Assembly: GCA_949358305.1 (NCBI GenBank) | Contig: OX442314.1 | Location: 18,407,060 to 18,471,059, forward strand | DNA length: 64,000 nt | Origin: Strigamia acuminata | Taxonomy: Eukaryota > Arthropoda > Chilopoda > Geophilomorpha > Linotaeniidae | Direction: 5' to 3' | In this document: positions 28,048-43,000 of the stretch, piece by piece | How positions within the stretch are numbered: the stretch's first letter is position 1 | Layout: each line of letters begins with the position of its first letter | Translations under genes and position numbers: made by a program | Notes under the pieces: model-generated | What the model saw: only the letters and a program-made list of their open reading frames with translations | Databases searched by the model: none | What the model was told of the DNA's origin: nothing

Positions 28048-31000
28048 ATGAACAGTAAGTATCTGTTGTTGTTTTTTTCCATTTTCTATTTTCAACTGTT
28101 TTTAGAGGAAAATCGATAATTTGCTTTATTTTTTATCTTTTAAAATTTTTTTTTTTTATGGAAAAAAATATGATAATATGAAAAGTAACTTTTGCCAATT
28201 TTGTATCGATTTTGCTTTAAATGGGATGGGTTTTTTTTGGATTTTTTAAAAAATTTTTATTTTTAAAATGTGAGTTTTGTCGCCGTGGTTCAACCGATGT
28301 TAAAATTAGATTTGCATTTGATTGGCCTTTGAAGGGTGGAAAAAAATCGAAGGCATTTTATTTTTAATGTCACACGGTGTTTTGAGTGTTAGTTTTTAAA
28401 TTTTCAACTTGTTTGGTAAATGTTTGCAGAGAAAAGAAGGCAGTGTTTGATGGGAGATATATTGGGTGTGTGGCATGGTTATTTTTAGATTGCCAATTGG
28501 ATGAACATGTAGCATGTTGATTAATTTGGATGTGCATTATCCAAACTTCTAAAAAATTAACTCACGCCTGTGAGACCATAATGAAAAGCTTGAATCGTTT
28601 CCCTCAAGAATTTAATCACAACCACTGATTAGGAATTTATCAACTTCCTTAAAGAGATTCAAAGGCCTAAAAAGCTAATTCATATTTTTTTTCCTGCAAA
28701 ATGTGGCTAATAAGATTTGAAATGATAATTGTAAAAAGAAATTATTTTTATTTTTTGCATTGGCGTGCCAGGTGTTTCAGCGTTCAGTTCAATGATTGTT
28801 TTTTTTTTTTTTTTTTGGGGTGGGGGGGGACCAATTTGAAATCAGGGCTGCAAAGTTAAAATTTTTGAAATACTTGACAGGTGAGAGTGCTGAGCTTTAA
28901 TATGGAGCGCTATTTGCTTCGAGTAGAACGGTGGGGGGTGTTTTTCGCATTATTTGCCCAATTTCTGCCGCTTCTCCTTCAGACCTTAGGCAAAGGGAAT
29001 GTGCGAGAGAGCATCTGCTGTAGAAATTGGCACATCGTTTAGACGTAAAGAAGTCATGAATTTATAATAGATGCTGTTTATGTATTTTCTCTAGGGAATT
29101 CAAGTGGTTTCACAAGCAGCGAGAAAAAAAATGGATTAAAACAGACGTATTCTTGTTTCCTGCAGAAAATATAAACATTTGCATGAAATTTTAATACACT
29201 ACATTCCGCCATCCATGGATTATTGCGGTTTCTAGATAGATTCTCTTTCTCTTTCATCCGAGTTTAATCGCACGAATAATTCATGGTGTGGAATTTTAAA
29301 TCACGAAAATAGTTGCTTTGGAAATGGAATTAAAATCGAAAAATGGTTTCTACACATTTTTGTGTTTCCCGAGCCAAAATTTAGAATGTAAAGTCGGAAA
29401 TGCAACATTAATTTTTTTTTTTAAAGAAATAAAAAAGAGGAAAGATTGGCAATAGTAATAGACGTAGAAATGAGACTTCACGTACAGTTGATGATGAAAA
29501 GTACCATTGGGTTCGCGAAACATGTCGTTAATAAATCAAAAGGAGCAGTCATGGTATAAATGAAATGTTTGGAGGAACGGGAGGTCATTTTTATGTTTAC
29601 GACGATTAATCTTGACTTTTGTGATGTTATTATTAGAAAGAATTGAATTGAAATCGAAGCTTCGTATTGGTAAATTGGGAACGATATTTGAGACTGGATT
29701 TGGAAGAGTAATATAAAGCAAGGGGGGAAGGGAACGAGATCGAAACAACATAATCTGCAATTGGATGGGATTTCCTGCGAATAAAATGCCATTTAAGTTC
29801 TCAGCTGTTGGATATTCCAATGACGGTTTAACCTTTGGGACTTTACGACATGCAATTCATCCAGCGTGAGTTTATTTTTTCCTATTAACGTATTTCCTGG
29901 GATTTATAATTTTATGTTGAATTGCATGTAAAGTTAGGTGTAATTCTGAGTAACTATTACGGTAAATTTTGCAGTGGAATAAATAATATCGAGTAATGGA
30001 AGGATGTAACAAAAAAAATTCTAAGGATTTAGTTTGTGGCCGTAAAAAAATGCGGTAAACACATTTGTTTACATAAAATAGTTCACACGTTGTTTTGCTA
30101 TTTTTATTTTGGTTTTTTTCCTGGTTTGTGATTGGCTGTTTACTACTTTCTACCTGCTGCTTTTGTGAAGTGATGTGAACACACTTGCTCGCTTTTACCA
30201 TGTGGGCACAATGGGAAAGGCAGAGGGCCCCTGATGGCCGGATTACTATCGACGAGTAATTTTTCTTTTCTTAGAAAAACTTAGCCACGTAATAAATTCG
30301 TGGTAAAACGTGTTTACTAAAAAATGTCGTACTTCTCTAAAATTTCGCACAGGATGTGTTAAATTTGTGCAATACAAGTGAGCATAAACATATATAAACA
30401 AAATAAACAGTTCAGATGGATTTACAATTTACGAAAAACTTAGAAAATCTTGAGAAACAAAAGTTGGGTCAATCACGACTTTAAAAATTTGTAGTCCGAT
30501 ACTGCTGCTGCATCGCTGGTTTGATGTAAGAAGGTCGTGGTTTTACTACCGATGCTAATGCTCATAACCTTGCACAAAACTCGATCGGCGATTTGCTTTG
30601 ATCGTGCATTCGTGCTTCGAAGGAGAGAAAATGGCGTCGTCACCCGCCTCTATTGATACCAAATCCGCTTCGCTTTGTCGTGGCAACCAAGAGAGATAAA
30701 GCATGATTATATAGGAAACTTATATATAAAAAAAATGTAAGATGGGATTTAATTTAGCATAATTTTAGAAATATTGTCTGGAAACAAAAGTATTGCTGGA
30801 ATTTATTGAAAAATGTTTAGTCACACACAATAAAACGATAAAAATAATAGAAAATACACGTAAATTAAACGATGCGAAGAGTTGTTAAATGTTATCTCTT
30901 AATAAAACACTAGTGTCGGGAGGGAGTAGGTGATAAAAAGTTGTTGACAACATGAATAGGTCTTAAAATAATTCTATTTTTATCGTTGTTCATTAATGCT

Positions 31001-34000
31001 CGCTCGATAACTTACTCCTCTTAAGTCTTCCGAGATGAATGAGCAGTTGCTATTGGTAACTGTCTTAAAATAACTGTTCATGGTCAGTGTGCCTTCAACT
31101 AAAATACATTTCATTTTGTCGTAATTTTGATTACTTTTTTGGTTTAATAAGAAAATAATTAATTAAATGATAAAGTTTTGAGATAACATTACTGTCAACT
31201 GCTGATCCAGACGAGATATGATGAAAATGCTTAATTAATTTTAAAGGAGATAGAACAAACAATTTTAGAAGAGATTAAGTTTTCTTTTTTAAATTTTTTT
31301 TTTTTTGTGCTTGTTTAAATTATGAAACCGAAAAAATTTCGTTCAGTAGTGGAGAAATTGCAAATTGTTTTGTCTTGAAGTGTAGTTGTAAGTTCCTGTT
31401 TGAACAGCTGCGTGTGCAATAAGGGAGAAAGAAAAAAAAGTTAGTAGTTAAAAAAAAAAAAAAAAAAAAATTCTTTCTATTGTAGGAAATTCCACATCAA
31501 AAATAGCTCCCTTTTGGAAAAGAAAAGAAAAGAGCACGCACTGAATAGTAAATAGATTGAATAAATTTGAGTAGAGTAAAGGCACAAGGGACAATGATGC
31601 TGCTGCCAGAATCACACATTTTGGAAAGTGGAAAAATGGGAAAAGGTTCTGAAATTTGGCAAAAATAGTTAGCAAAATGAGCACCTGAGCTACAATTATT
31701 TATTGAAGGGTTGTGGAAGGGGGAAAAAATCAATATACGGCCGACAGATTCCATGTAATCCATGTAATTTGAATAAGGTGAGTTTGGCATGACGAGAAGG
31801 GGAAAAACGTATACGTTAAGACGAAACGAAATGATCGATTAATGGACTATTGTCATGCAGCAGTTTTACGAGGTTTTTTTTCCTTCGTTTTTCCTTCTTT
31901 TTTGGCTCTCTAGAGTCCCGTTTTTGTGCAATTTCAACAGGCGTAGGGGTCAAATAAAGTGAAACCTCTTAGCAAATGGTTCATTGCTCTTAGAAATAGA
32001 ATTTTTAATGGAAAGTTCTTTAACTTAAATTTTAATAGAACGAATTAGATGTATTCTATCTAGGGAAAGTCAAAGTATAGAGTAAAGAGAGAAAGGCTTG
32101 AAATTATTAATGTCGTGACAATCATCATGCCCACCAGAAAAAAGATAAAGAATTCGCTTTGAAGGCGAGGATTGAAAGCACCTATTGTTTTTTTGGTCGT
32201 GAAGATGGTTTATTTTGATGAAATCAAGTGCAACAACATTTGACAGAAGCAAATGATATATTTAGATTTGATTTTTTCCCCCTTCTCTTGTTTTATTTTT
32301 CGACTTCTCTTCTTTACATCCAATAAAATCCACAAAGTGTTTCAAAGGCTGAATCCCAAGACACCCAGAAATGCTCTTGCAAGATTTTGGTAAACATCCA
32401 GAGCAGTGTCGTGGGAAATGACAAGATTAGAGGTGTACTGTTCTGTACTTGTATCGATTTCGTATTTCCCACGGTGTTTACGCGGATGTTTTCAATTCGG
32501 TTGTGGTCTTTGGCTAAAAAAGATTCATTCTGATAAAAATATCGTTTATTATGGTCAGCACGATTTTAGGAATGGAATTTTGACAAAAGCGTTGTTTAAA
32601 CTTGTGAAATCGAGAACGGAGGCGACGAACTACTGATAAAAGTACAGGCGAGGAAATTAAAACTTCCTGCCTATTAGTGATGGATAAAGTGAGCAAATTG
32701 CGAACTTGAGGAGAAGGGAAAGGCTCGGGATATTTGATTATCAAACTTTAGTGAAAAATTGATTCTTCTTCTTCTTTTATTTTTTATTTTTAGAAGTAGA
32801 CTTCACATTTGCATGGGGAATGAAACTAGATAGTTGAATAGCTTTAGAACTTTCACATGTGTTTTATAAAAAAAAAAAAAAGAAATAGAAAAAAAATGAG
32901 GATTCCATTCTGCATTAGGTACATTCAAGTAGAAGTACATTCTACTTTTCATGGAGATAGAAAAGGGTCGTTTCATTGAATGCATAACGTGTGTTCTAAC
33001 ACTGGAGTGAAACTGCCCGTAGAAAATAGTACACGGTTTACTTTTACTTATTGCCGCTGGGATATGCGTGTTCGCGCGTATATAGTGGTTGGAATGAATT
33101 ATAAATTGAATGTGCATATATACTGTGCGGCTGCAGTGAAAAGGAGCTTTTACGGAATTTGAAATCCCTTTGATGCACATGCGTAAAGTGCAATTTTGTC
33201 TTAAGTTAAATCTATAGGGAAGAGAAGAGACCCTTGGCAAATATAAACTTTTCAAAAATATATTGAACAAAAATATTACTTATATATAAATTTCATTAGG
33301 TGCATTCAATCTATGAAAAGTTGAAGTGCATTCTTCTTAGCTTAAAGACAGAAAAAGATAGAAAAGTATCTTTTTATGAATGCATATTTGAAATGCCTTG
33401 ATGTGCATGCGTTGAGTGCACGGCGCAATTCTCCTGTAAGATAAATCTATGCGTGAATAGCTGTTCATATATGACATCGCACTGATCTGGTAGAAGGAAG
33501 GAGCAATTACTACGTAGTAAAAAAAATGGGCAAATAAATTGGAGTGGTTTTATAACTTGTTTATTTTTATACTTAAAAGGATTGAAGCCAAATAAACAAA
33601 GTTTGTGTGCTTCAACAATTTTTTAATCTTGCATCAGCCATGGTTTGTGCAGGTTTCTTGATTGGCAGTTCACAATTAAATGCGCTTTTTGGTGATTTTT
33701 TTTTTTTTAAAGTGGTACTGAAGTATTTTTTCTTCCAGTCGAGTTTGTGACACGCACCTAATGCCATTTGATTGGCAGTTGACAATAAATTCCACTTTTT
33801 GAGGGTTTTTGAGTCACTTTTCGTAAAGCCAGGGATTGTGAATAAACATGGTGGAATTTAATGAATTAATTCGTTTTTTGTGTTTGTGTTCTTTGAATTA
33901 TTAAATGGTTATAAAAGACTGTCATGCGTATAGATATAGCGTTTGTTTAATCACATTTTGTTGTGCTGCCAAGTGATTGATTGAATTCCATATAAAAAAT

Positions 34001-37000
34001 TTAATAACATCGAAGAACCAACATTCATTGGTGTTTTTTTTATTTTTATTTTTATTATTTATTTTTAATATGAGGACATTTATTGGTTTTGTTCTGTACA
34101 TCACTGCTAATATCGGGTGGTATTTGATAACATTTTGGCGGATTCTGATAAATATAATAATATTTTGTCCTATATAGTCGAAACTCTTTATAACGAATTA
34201 TTGATATAACGAATACCTAAAAATGGCTGGTTTGGTTGGCTGGCCATAGCACACGATGTTAAAAAATTTCAATTTAACGAATTCTCGTTATAACGAATCG
34301 ATTTTTCGGGTTCCTTGCGAGAGTTTCGACTGTATGTTATATTCTATTCATAGGCTATAATCTGTTCATTTATTTTTCATTCCAAATGGAATGATTTGTC
34401 ATTGCGAAAACAGATTATCTAAATTGACAAGGAAATTGTTTTAGGGTATTTGCAGTTTTGCACGAGGACTAAGAATTACGTAATAGCTTTGCTGAATGAC
34501 ATTTATTATTCAATGATTTATTTAAGCAATGATTTAAAAAAAATACGGTAATCATATTTTCAATCTAAATCAGAATTTGAAAAAAAAAATTTGAAACCTT
34601 AATTTTAGATGATAAAAAAGTCGGTAACGAGCATTTACTTTTTTATTTCGTTATTTTTTTTGTCGTTGGTTAGGTCTTTCATCATAATCTGTTTTTTTTT
34701 ACACTTCTCTGAACTAAATCTTGAGGCTTTTCCCCTTTCAGCTTAAAAATTACATCAAGTACTGATTGAATTACTGTATTTTATCGATTAAGAGCCGCGG
34801 CTCTTATTCAAAACTACCATTTTTGTCAGCAATTACAATTTCGGTTTTTCGTTTGTTATATTTGTTTAATGTAACAAACGAAGTCTGAAGGTCACGAACG
34901 AAGCTTATGTCATCGTTCGTGAGGTTAAATACGGAAACAATACCGTACTTTTGCAAAAATACGTATTCTTGGTGTCTCAGCCGCGGCTACTATTCGATGG
35001 CGACTCTTAATCGGTAAAATACGGTATTTTATTTTTAATTAACGATTTCTACCAGTCAAGTGCTTCTTTCACTATGTTGACTGAAAGAAGAAAGAAGACA
35101 TGGGAGATGTTTAAATTAAATAAATAATTATTTTGATTTAATTTAGAAATAATATTATTAATTTAGAATTTTAATCATTTATATTTTGATGTTATTGTTA
35201 TTAGTTTAAATAAATTCATCCAACCTAGTTTAAGTATAGATGAAATTGATCAGAAGTTTTTTCGTCAAATGTATATGGAAATCGAGTGCCGTCTTTGGTC
35301 GCTTGAAATGAGTTCGATTGACTGAGCCGACTTTGAATCCACATTCAAATAATGCAATCATAGTTGTGATCCAAATAAAATTTTATTTTCTCACCACACT
35401 CGTTTGAATATTTATTGTGTTTAGTAAAATCTAATTACTGTACTCGTGGGAACAGTTCACTACAGTACATTATATTAGTTTATTGCGAGGTAAAAACCTA
35501 TTAAATGAAAGTTATTTCTGTCCTAATGTTATCTTGTAAATAAATGGGATCTTATCAACGTTTAAAGTAGAAACAATACATTACAGTTGCTAACAGGATT
35601 TTAATACCGATAGTTAACTAGTATTATTAACTATTTAATTAGATTCGAACATCAAAGTTAAGCGGCATTGGTGTGATCAGTACGTGGGATGGGTGTACTA
35701 TTGGGAATAAGATTTAAAGTAGTGTTCTTGTTTCCAGAGCTGGCTCAGCCTAAAGATGCTATTTTTGCGGAAAATAAAACTCCTCCAAAATGTTTTCTTA
35801 GTTGTGGATAATGCAAATGGAGCATTTTTAAAGCATAATTTTTGCAATTGGAGGTACTTTTAAGTCTGCAATTGCCGCAATCCGATTGCTATACCGCAAA
35901 TTTTGCGGATAATCCGCTATTGGCCGATTTTGGGGGGTTTCTTACGAAAATCACGTAATAATTTCGTTTAAAAACTTCAAAATTCATTTAAAAACTTGAA
36001 ATTTTGGTCAAAAACTTCCCGGATGAGCCCGCAATAGGTCCGCAATAAGTCCGCAAAATGCCGTTTTTTAATGCTGCTTTCCACCCGCAATTTCACTGTT
36101 TTAAGTCCGCAAAAATAGCATCTTTAGCTCAGACGTCGTTTTCTTCGGGCCCCAGACCAAGTCGCCACTTTCAAATGTCTACGAAAATTTTATAAATTCT
36201 TTTTTGCAAATATTTTGGGGGGCCCACTAATAACTTTTTCCTCGAGACCCAGCAAAACATCCAATCGGCTCTGCCTGTTTCAAGAGCTCTTTGAATTTAA
36301 TCAGAATTTAATCAGAATTTGCTTTAAAACAGAATTGGTGAGAAAAGAAATAAAAATTCGAAAGGAATACGTTTGAGTTTCAATTTTCTGGAACTAAAAC
36401 TGGAATTGATTCGAAATTGAATGGCTTTTAAATCTGTGTCTTGCGGGTTGAAAGAACCCAGGTCAGGATTAGGTCGGCTTGACAGAGTCGTTGTGCTAGG
36501 TTCACATGGGTCTTCACAATATAGCTATCAGAAAATAATTACCTATCCGATGTTCACAGTTCACATTTGTTCTTATTTTTTATTTTTTTTACTTTATTTT
36601 ATTTGCTGCACACAGTGCAGTCAGATCATGTGAATTGATCATGTGACTGCATGACTTGAAGCTGATTGCTTCAAAGTTGCTTTCTGATGCTATCAGTACT
36701 TTACTTTCTTCTTAATTTATCTCCAACAATGCACTTTGTTCTCCCGCCCCCCTTTCCCCCGTTAGTGTAATTACTTCTTCTTATTACCAGTGTGAACTTT
36801 GGTTAGGTTAGGTTAGTTAAGGCCATATGCTATTGCTTCTAGTCGTCCCTGGAAGCAGAAAACGTAATAATCTGCAATTCGGTGCTCTTGTTTCAAATGT
36901 TCTGTTTGTTCCTTTTGAAATTATTCCAATTTGATGCAAATCCATATCCAATTTGCTTCAAAATTGCTCAAAACTACTTATATTCAAGAGGGATCTGATA

Positions 37001-40000
37001 CTTTTCTTAGGGAAATGTGCTTTGAGTGTGCGAGGCTGTGAATCACTGTTATCACAATCGCAATGTGACTATAATTTTCATAAGTGCATTCATTATCTGA
37101 CATCTGTCAAGTAGTACAAAAGGAAATATGTTACTTTTAATTTTCATAAAACAGAAGTAGTTTATTAGTAACCACTGAAGATGACTGGTAATGGTCGAAA
37201 GGCCTTTGGGATGAAACCAACATCGCATATTGTGTTTGTCATTTAAACATTTTTTATTACAACATCAAAGTGATACGCATTTGAAATTAAAAGCATAAAA
37301 CGTATTTTTTTTCTTCCTTTTTTATTAATTCATAAAAAAAACTCATTTTAGTAAAAATTACCATCCTTCTGTTCCACACACAGCGTTATATCCTTTGTTG
37401 TCTCTGGATCACGTTGTAAATTTTGAAAGTTGCATGTCATAGGTCCATATATCTCAAACTCAAATTCCACAAAAGAGATTTTCTTATTCTACTTGGCAAC
37501 AGAACGTGCCCTCTCCGTGTTAAAATAAACCTGTCAAGTCGTGTGTAGTCAACGCGGTTAAAGGCTACTTGAATTACACTCGCAATTGAAGTGTCCGTCC
37601 GCTGAAACTTCTTGATAGTGAGAGAGCTGTGAGAGCACGCAACTTTCAGCTTTGGAAGCGGAATACAGAATTTTTCTAAATTTATTCTCTAATTCTTTTT
37701 ACGTGCTGATTTATTTGGTTGGGAATATTACAAAAGGTCAACTCTGTCGTCAAACCTAATGATTTAGGAAGTGAAATGAATAAATGAAATTTATTTGCAT
37801 CATTCGAGATAACAAAAAAAAAATGCATAATTTAATTGGACACAACTGTTTTTGATCTTTCCCTAATGAAATTTAACTTTAGCCTATGGAACTTTGGACT
37901 GAAAAAATGTCTCGTGACATTAAACAATGTCAAGCAATGTTTTATACGAATCGTGCAACGTCGCATAACTAGAATTTGATTGCGTGATGTTGTAACTACT
38001 CATTAACTTGTATCATGTCAGTTTTAAGAGGAAAGATTGTCGGATATGACGTTAGTTTGTTCTATATAAAGGAGATCGCAGTATCTTTCAAGGCCAATGT
38101 CAACTTATCAATTTTTTTTTATTGGTACTTTAAGTTATCTTAATGGGCACCTTCGTGATGAATGTAAATAGCGTGTGAAGATTTACACAATGTGGCATTT
38201 AACAAGTTTTTATTTACCTTTTAAATGGGACATAATAAATATTTCAATGTTGTAGATAAGGAAGGTTTAGGTTAAATCATTAAATTTGCACTTCTTTGGC
38301 CAAAATGTGAAGGATAAGAGACTTACCACAGTTTACCTCCTTATAACACTTTAATCTAGGCTTCGTAAACAACGTGCTGGGGTTTCAATAATGGCGACGT
38401 TTGTTGGGTTGTTTGCGGCTGTAGTCGAGATTAGAGGGTATTTGAGGAGAAAAAGTATGGCTGCTGGCGGCCGTTGTTGTAATTTGTCGAGAAATTGCGA
38501 ATACGGCGAGTGTTGTTTGAAAGGCAACGCTTTGATCCAAGTTTGTGAATTGATCGAAAGTGAAATAAATCATGAACAACGAACAAGATCAATAGCCATT
38601 TGTTTGAAATGTTGCTCGAATGCGTAATAGGAAATGACCAAAAGCGTCACACCTATTGAATTCGCGAAAAGCGCTCTTTAAACTTTGCTTTCAACACGAA
38701 GTATTGTGCATCACAAGCCAGAATTTGTGCGAATAATTTCGGGAATTAAGATTCATGGACCGTGGCAACTATTTCTAACGATTACACCGCGGTAGACACT
38801 CAGCACTTTTGTCGTCCAATTTCCAGCAAATCAGGAAAAAGAAAGAAAGCATTCGGTGCAAAAAAAAGCTACTATTCTTATGGAAATATATTTCAATGTT
38901 ATTGTATAATTTTTGAATTTAACAAAGTTGTGGCGTTGTGGAAATTTTTGTTTTGGCAATTCCTGTCAGTCAAGTTTGCGGGTGGTGCGTGGAAAGGTGA
39001 GTCTTTCCAAACGGATAAATTCAACTTTAACAATTGGAGTAAAGTGATCTTTCTTCATTGGAAAGTATTGATTTACAGTAGGTGTGTTGATTGAAAGGAG
39101 AAGCCACTTCTCCTTAAACGAACGTTACCTTTTCTTTTGAGGATCGCTCGTATTTGACACCGTTACCTATTGTCTTTTTATACAAGTAAATCAAATCTGA
39201 ATTTCAGTGATTTGGTTGGAAATATTGATGTCGCAGGTGCTCACCGCTGAGTTACTTGAAAATCCAGTGTTTCAATTATCCCTTATGGGTGTTCGGTGAT
39301 GCATTATGTGCAGAATTTTCAAGAAAAATTATTTTGCTTTGAACGGTTAATCAATATGTTTGTGAATGTAGACAATAACAAACTTGGAATTGACTTAAGA
39401 AGATCGTAAAGCGTGAGAGTGAACAAAATATGTTTAAACAACATAAACAACTTTTATTTCATCTAATAATAATGAGAAAAGCAATAACTAACTCAATTGT
39501 ATTTCTAGAGTATGACATCTAATAAAATTATACACTTTAATGTTCATAAAGATTTTTAGAAAAGTCGTTAATTTTCTAGGAAAACATAATGAAAGTTGTT
39601 GACACTGAGTTTTCCATGTAATTTCCTTTTTTAATGTTTTAAAAAAAATATATTTTAATGAAATTTCATTGTTTTAGTTTTAAATTTAAACATTTACCGG
39701 ATTCGACATGCCGTAACGATTTATATTACATAGATATAAATACATTCCATGATTTTTTTTATATAATATGTATATATATATTTTATTTTTAACCCTTGGA
39801 GAATCGTTTGACATAGATTGGAAGTCTAAGCTCAGTCATGCTGGGGAAAGTGTGTAGAGTCGAGCTGGAAATCGCTATCGATCTGTTGCTGGCTCCGAGG
39901 GAACCAGTTGAGGGAGAGAATAAGAGGACTGCTCTTACTTGTTTTCTAACAGCAAATGAAAAAAGGGTTGTATTGAGTACTACCAAAAGAAAATTCAGTA

Positions 40001-43000
40001 GAGTTGATGTTCCGTGTTGCTCATATTTTATTCATGTCCGAAGTCGAAGTGGGGTTTCTCGCTTGACCAATTTCTTCGATTGACAGCACAGTTGTATGAT
40101 TAAAAAAAAAGAGGACGAGATTAAATTCAGGATGTAAACATGAAAAATGTGTCCTCCAGTCAAGGAATAACATATACAAAGATAATTAAATTAAAACGAT
40201 GCTGGCGGATATCATGGTTTTGTTCTTTCTTTGTTCCGACATTCTTTTGTCCTTGTTTGTGGTTAAATTTGTTCTTTTTTTTATCTTGTTGTTTTCAATT
40301 GGAGTGATTTCGCTCAGATTGGGCTTAGCTGGTTGCATCAGAATTGGGTTTTAGTGTAGATGGAACTAGTGCTTTTCAGCTAATTGTATAGTGTTTTTCA
40401 TGGACAGGAGGAGTGATCAGGTTAACGCCGTAGTTGACTAATAAAGTGCGAGCGTGCACCACGGCGTCAAAGATTCATTATGAAGATATGAAAACAGGCA
40501 AAACGCCAATTTGTCCGTATTAGAAGATGCAAGCTTGAGAGAAAAAAAAATTTTTCTAAAGATGACATCAAACATAAATTCGAGTTAAAGTTGGTGGAAG
40601 AAGAAAAGTATAAATGAGTCTTGTTCTAGGTCAACTTAGTTTAAGCGTCATAGTTAAATTACATTTTTGCACATAAAAAGACAAAGAAAAATGAGTACTT
40701 GAAAAATAGTTGCTTAGCAACTGGTTTCGTGTATGTTTTTGACAGAAAATGAAGTAAAGATGCTTTAGCTTGGGGCTTAGCGGAAAAAACGAGTCATGGT
40801 TGACCATGGGTCGACTGTAGTGCTTTTAAAGCGTGTAGTATGCAGAGAACTGATAATGGGGGCATTTGTCACACTTGTTTGTAGCCATTACTCGGCGTCA
40901 TTGCATTCGAAAGTAATGGCTATGATCGGAGTAATGGCTGTGTGATGAGACAACATTTTTAAGTAAGTTGTTAAATGGAGTGTGTATCTTTAAAGAGCCA
41001 GGAAATTTCGGAATTATTGATTCACCGAAAATAAAATAATAAGTGTAATTACAGGCTGCGACAATTATCATTGGAGGTACGCAATGCGGTTGTTAATGAA
41101 GTACGATTTTTATTTCTATTGTTTGTTAATAAACATTCGACAGTGTGGACTTGCGGTTGACGTTTTATTTAATTAAAGAAAAAATTTAATGATGTCGTCT
41201 TTAAGTGGGATAGGGTGGTGGAAATAAATTCTACCATTTCATCTCCTGCAATTTCGAATAAATTAGGATTTTTTTTTTCTTCTTCAATTTATGTCATCGG
41301 CTTGTTTTATTTAATGTTGCTGAGTAATTTGAAATTTTTGTGCCAACGAATTCTAAATTGGGGGAAAGAAGAAAAATTGCCTTCTATGGGGAATCAGTGG
41401 GAAATTTTACTGATATCACTTGTGAATCATCGTTACTCAGCGGAATAGTTTAAAGAGATGACAAATAACTAGAAGAGCGACTCGTCGTAATGATGAACAT
41501 AGTTTGTTTTCGGTGCATAGCTCACTGAAACGAGGTTGAATTTTGATCATAATGATTGATTACAACAAGATTTTTTTTTGAAATATGTTAATGTCTTGTA
41601 AACAAAAGAAATCAATAGGCCGATTCATGAAGTCGTGTTTAACTTGGAGTAAAACGTGATTTCTTGCTTAAATGTGGTGTGTGTATGCCCACTGCGACTG
41701 AAAACATACTAAGTCGGTCGCTAGAGATAAGCAGTTTAAAAATGTTGTTTAAAATCCTGTTTATTCTAAATTACTTTTTGAAGGCGCTTAGTAACGACGG
41801 CCTGCACAGCTTATAGTTGCATTCGAAAAGAGGTTTAGGCTGGTTTATCTTTTTTAAACCAGTCTACATACATATTTAAACAGTTAACGTGGTTCAAAGA
41901 CTGTTTAAATGGAAAATGTGCAAAGCTTTAGGAAAGCGTGTTTAAAATTGCCGTTTAACTTGTTTTGTCGTTTGAAGTTTGACTGAATCGGAGTAAATCA
42001 AATAAAAAATGTAAGCATTACAACACATGCTTGTTTTAAAATGTTGTTTACATCTAATATGAAAGGAAGTGCAATATTATTGACCGAAATAGTAGAGTAG
42101 AGCAGCTTTCATAAGTAATTGAACCATGTGTTAAATATTTACACGTATGCAAATAGCTTGTTTGACGTGTTAAAAAATCGATTTGCATTGTCTTATATTC
42201 ATAATAAATAAATGAATAAATGGAAATCAATTTAAGCTAGTGCTAAGTTTCCAAGAATTTTAAAAATAATTATTTAGAGTAAAATTAATTTGGTTGTTAG
42301 ATCGGTAGCTCTTGCCAGGTAGGACTGATAGGAATGATCGTGGATTGCTGTGTTTGTAATTAATTGTAGGGGAAGTTAATTGTTTTGATGGACAAGGATA
42401 CAGGACACTTTATTTTCGTTTGTTTTCATTAGTTGATTAGAAATTAAGTTGTAACTTGTGTTGCCAGCAGTGCAATCATTCTTGAAAGCGTTGTAAAAAT
42501 GTTTTTCATTAGTTTAAATCCAAACAGTTTGCTGGTTTGCTAAGTAGTTTGGATGAGGTTTCCCATAAGAATTTGTCTGTCTGTTAACTTGTCATTTACC
42601 AATCTGTTGTGGTATTTCTAGGATCATTTGGCTTCACCATTTTGCTTCCGTCTTGTAGTCTTATAGACAATATGAAAATTAATTTTCAGTATTGATGGCA
42701 GTTAAGATTGTTTACAAAATGTTGTCAGTGACTGCATTCAAAAAGTTTTGTTATAAGTGTTTTTGTATTGTTTTTGTACATTACAGAATAAAAACAGAAA
42801 CGCCTAAAACACTTGAAACTACGGCTTTTAGAATGCTGCTACTGTTTTATTGCAGTTTGCTTGATGTCTGCAGAAAATGCAAAAAAAAAAAATGATTAAT
42901 TAAAGTGTCATGAATATAACGTGTATAAAAGTCAACATTTATTTTTCAAACAAAAAACCAGAGACGAACCGTCAACTCTGTTTATTTTAACAAAAGCAAG

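Noticed and set aside
30600-30710. ATGGCGTCGTC frame in a GC-richer patch, possible CAMTA first exon
   Set aside because: Only 22 codons, then a stop, and no donor in the needed phase.
36801-36816. Three TTAGG units (GGTTAGGTTAGGTTAG)
   Set aside because: This is the arthropod telomere motif, but three units can arise by chance and no array surrounds them.
37172-37205. CTGAAGA ... CGAAA string resembling a hammerhead ribozyme core
   Set aside because: The core letters are present, but stems I and III do not pair and there is no good cleavage triplet. It may be a tail of some retroelement.
38762-39094. 110-codon open frame in the CAMTA intron
   Set aside because: Low-complexity translation with no homology; the first codon is not a convincing start.
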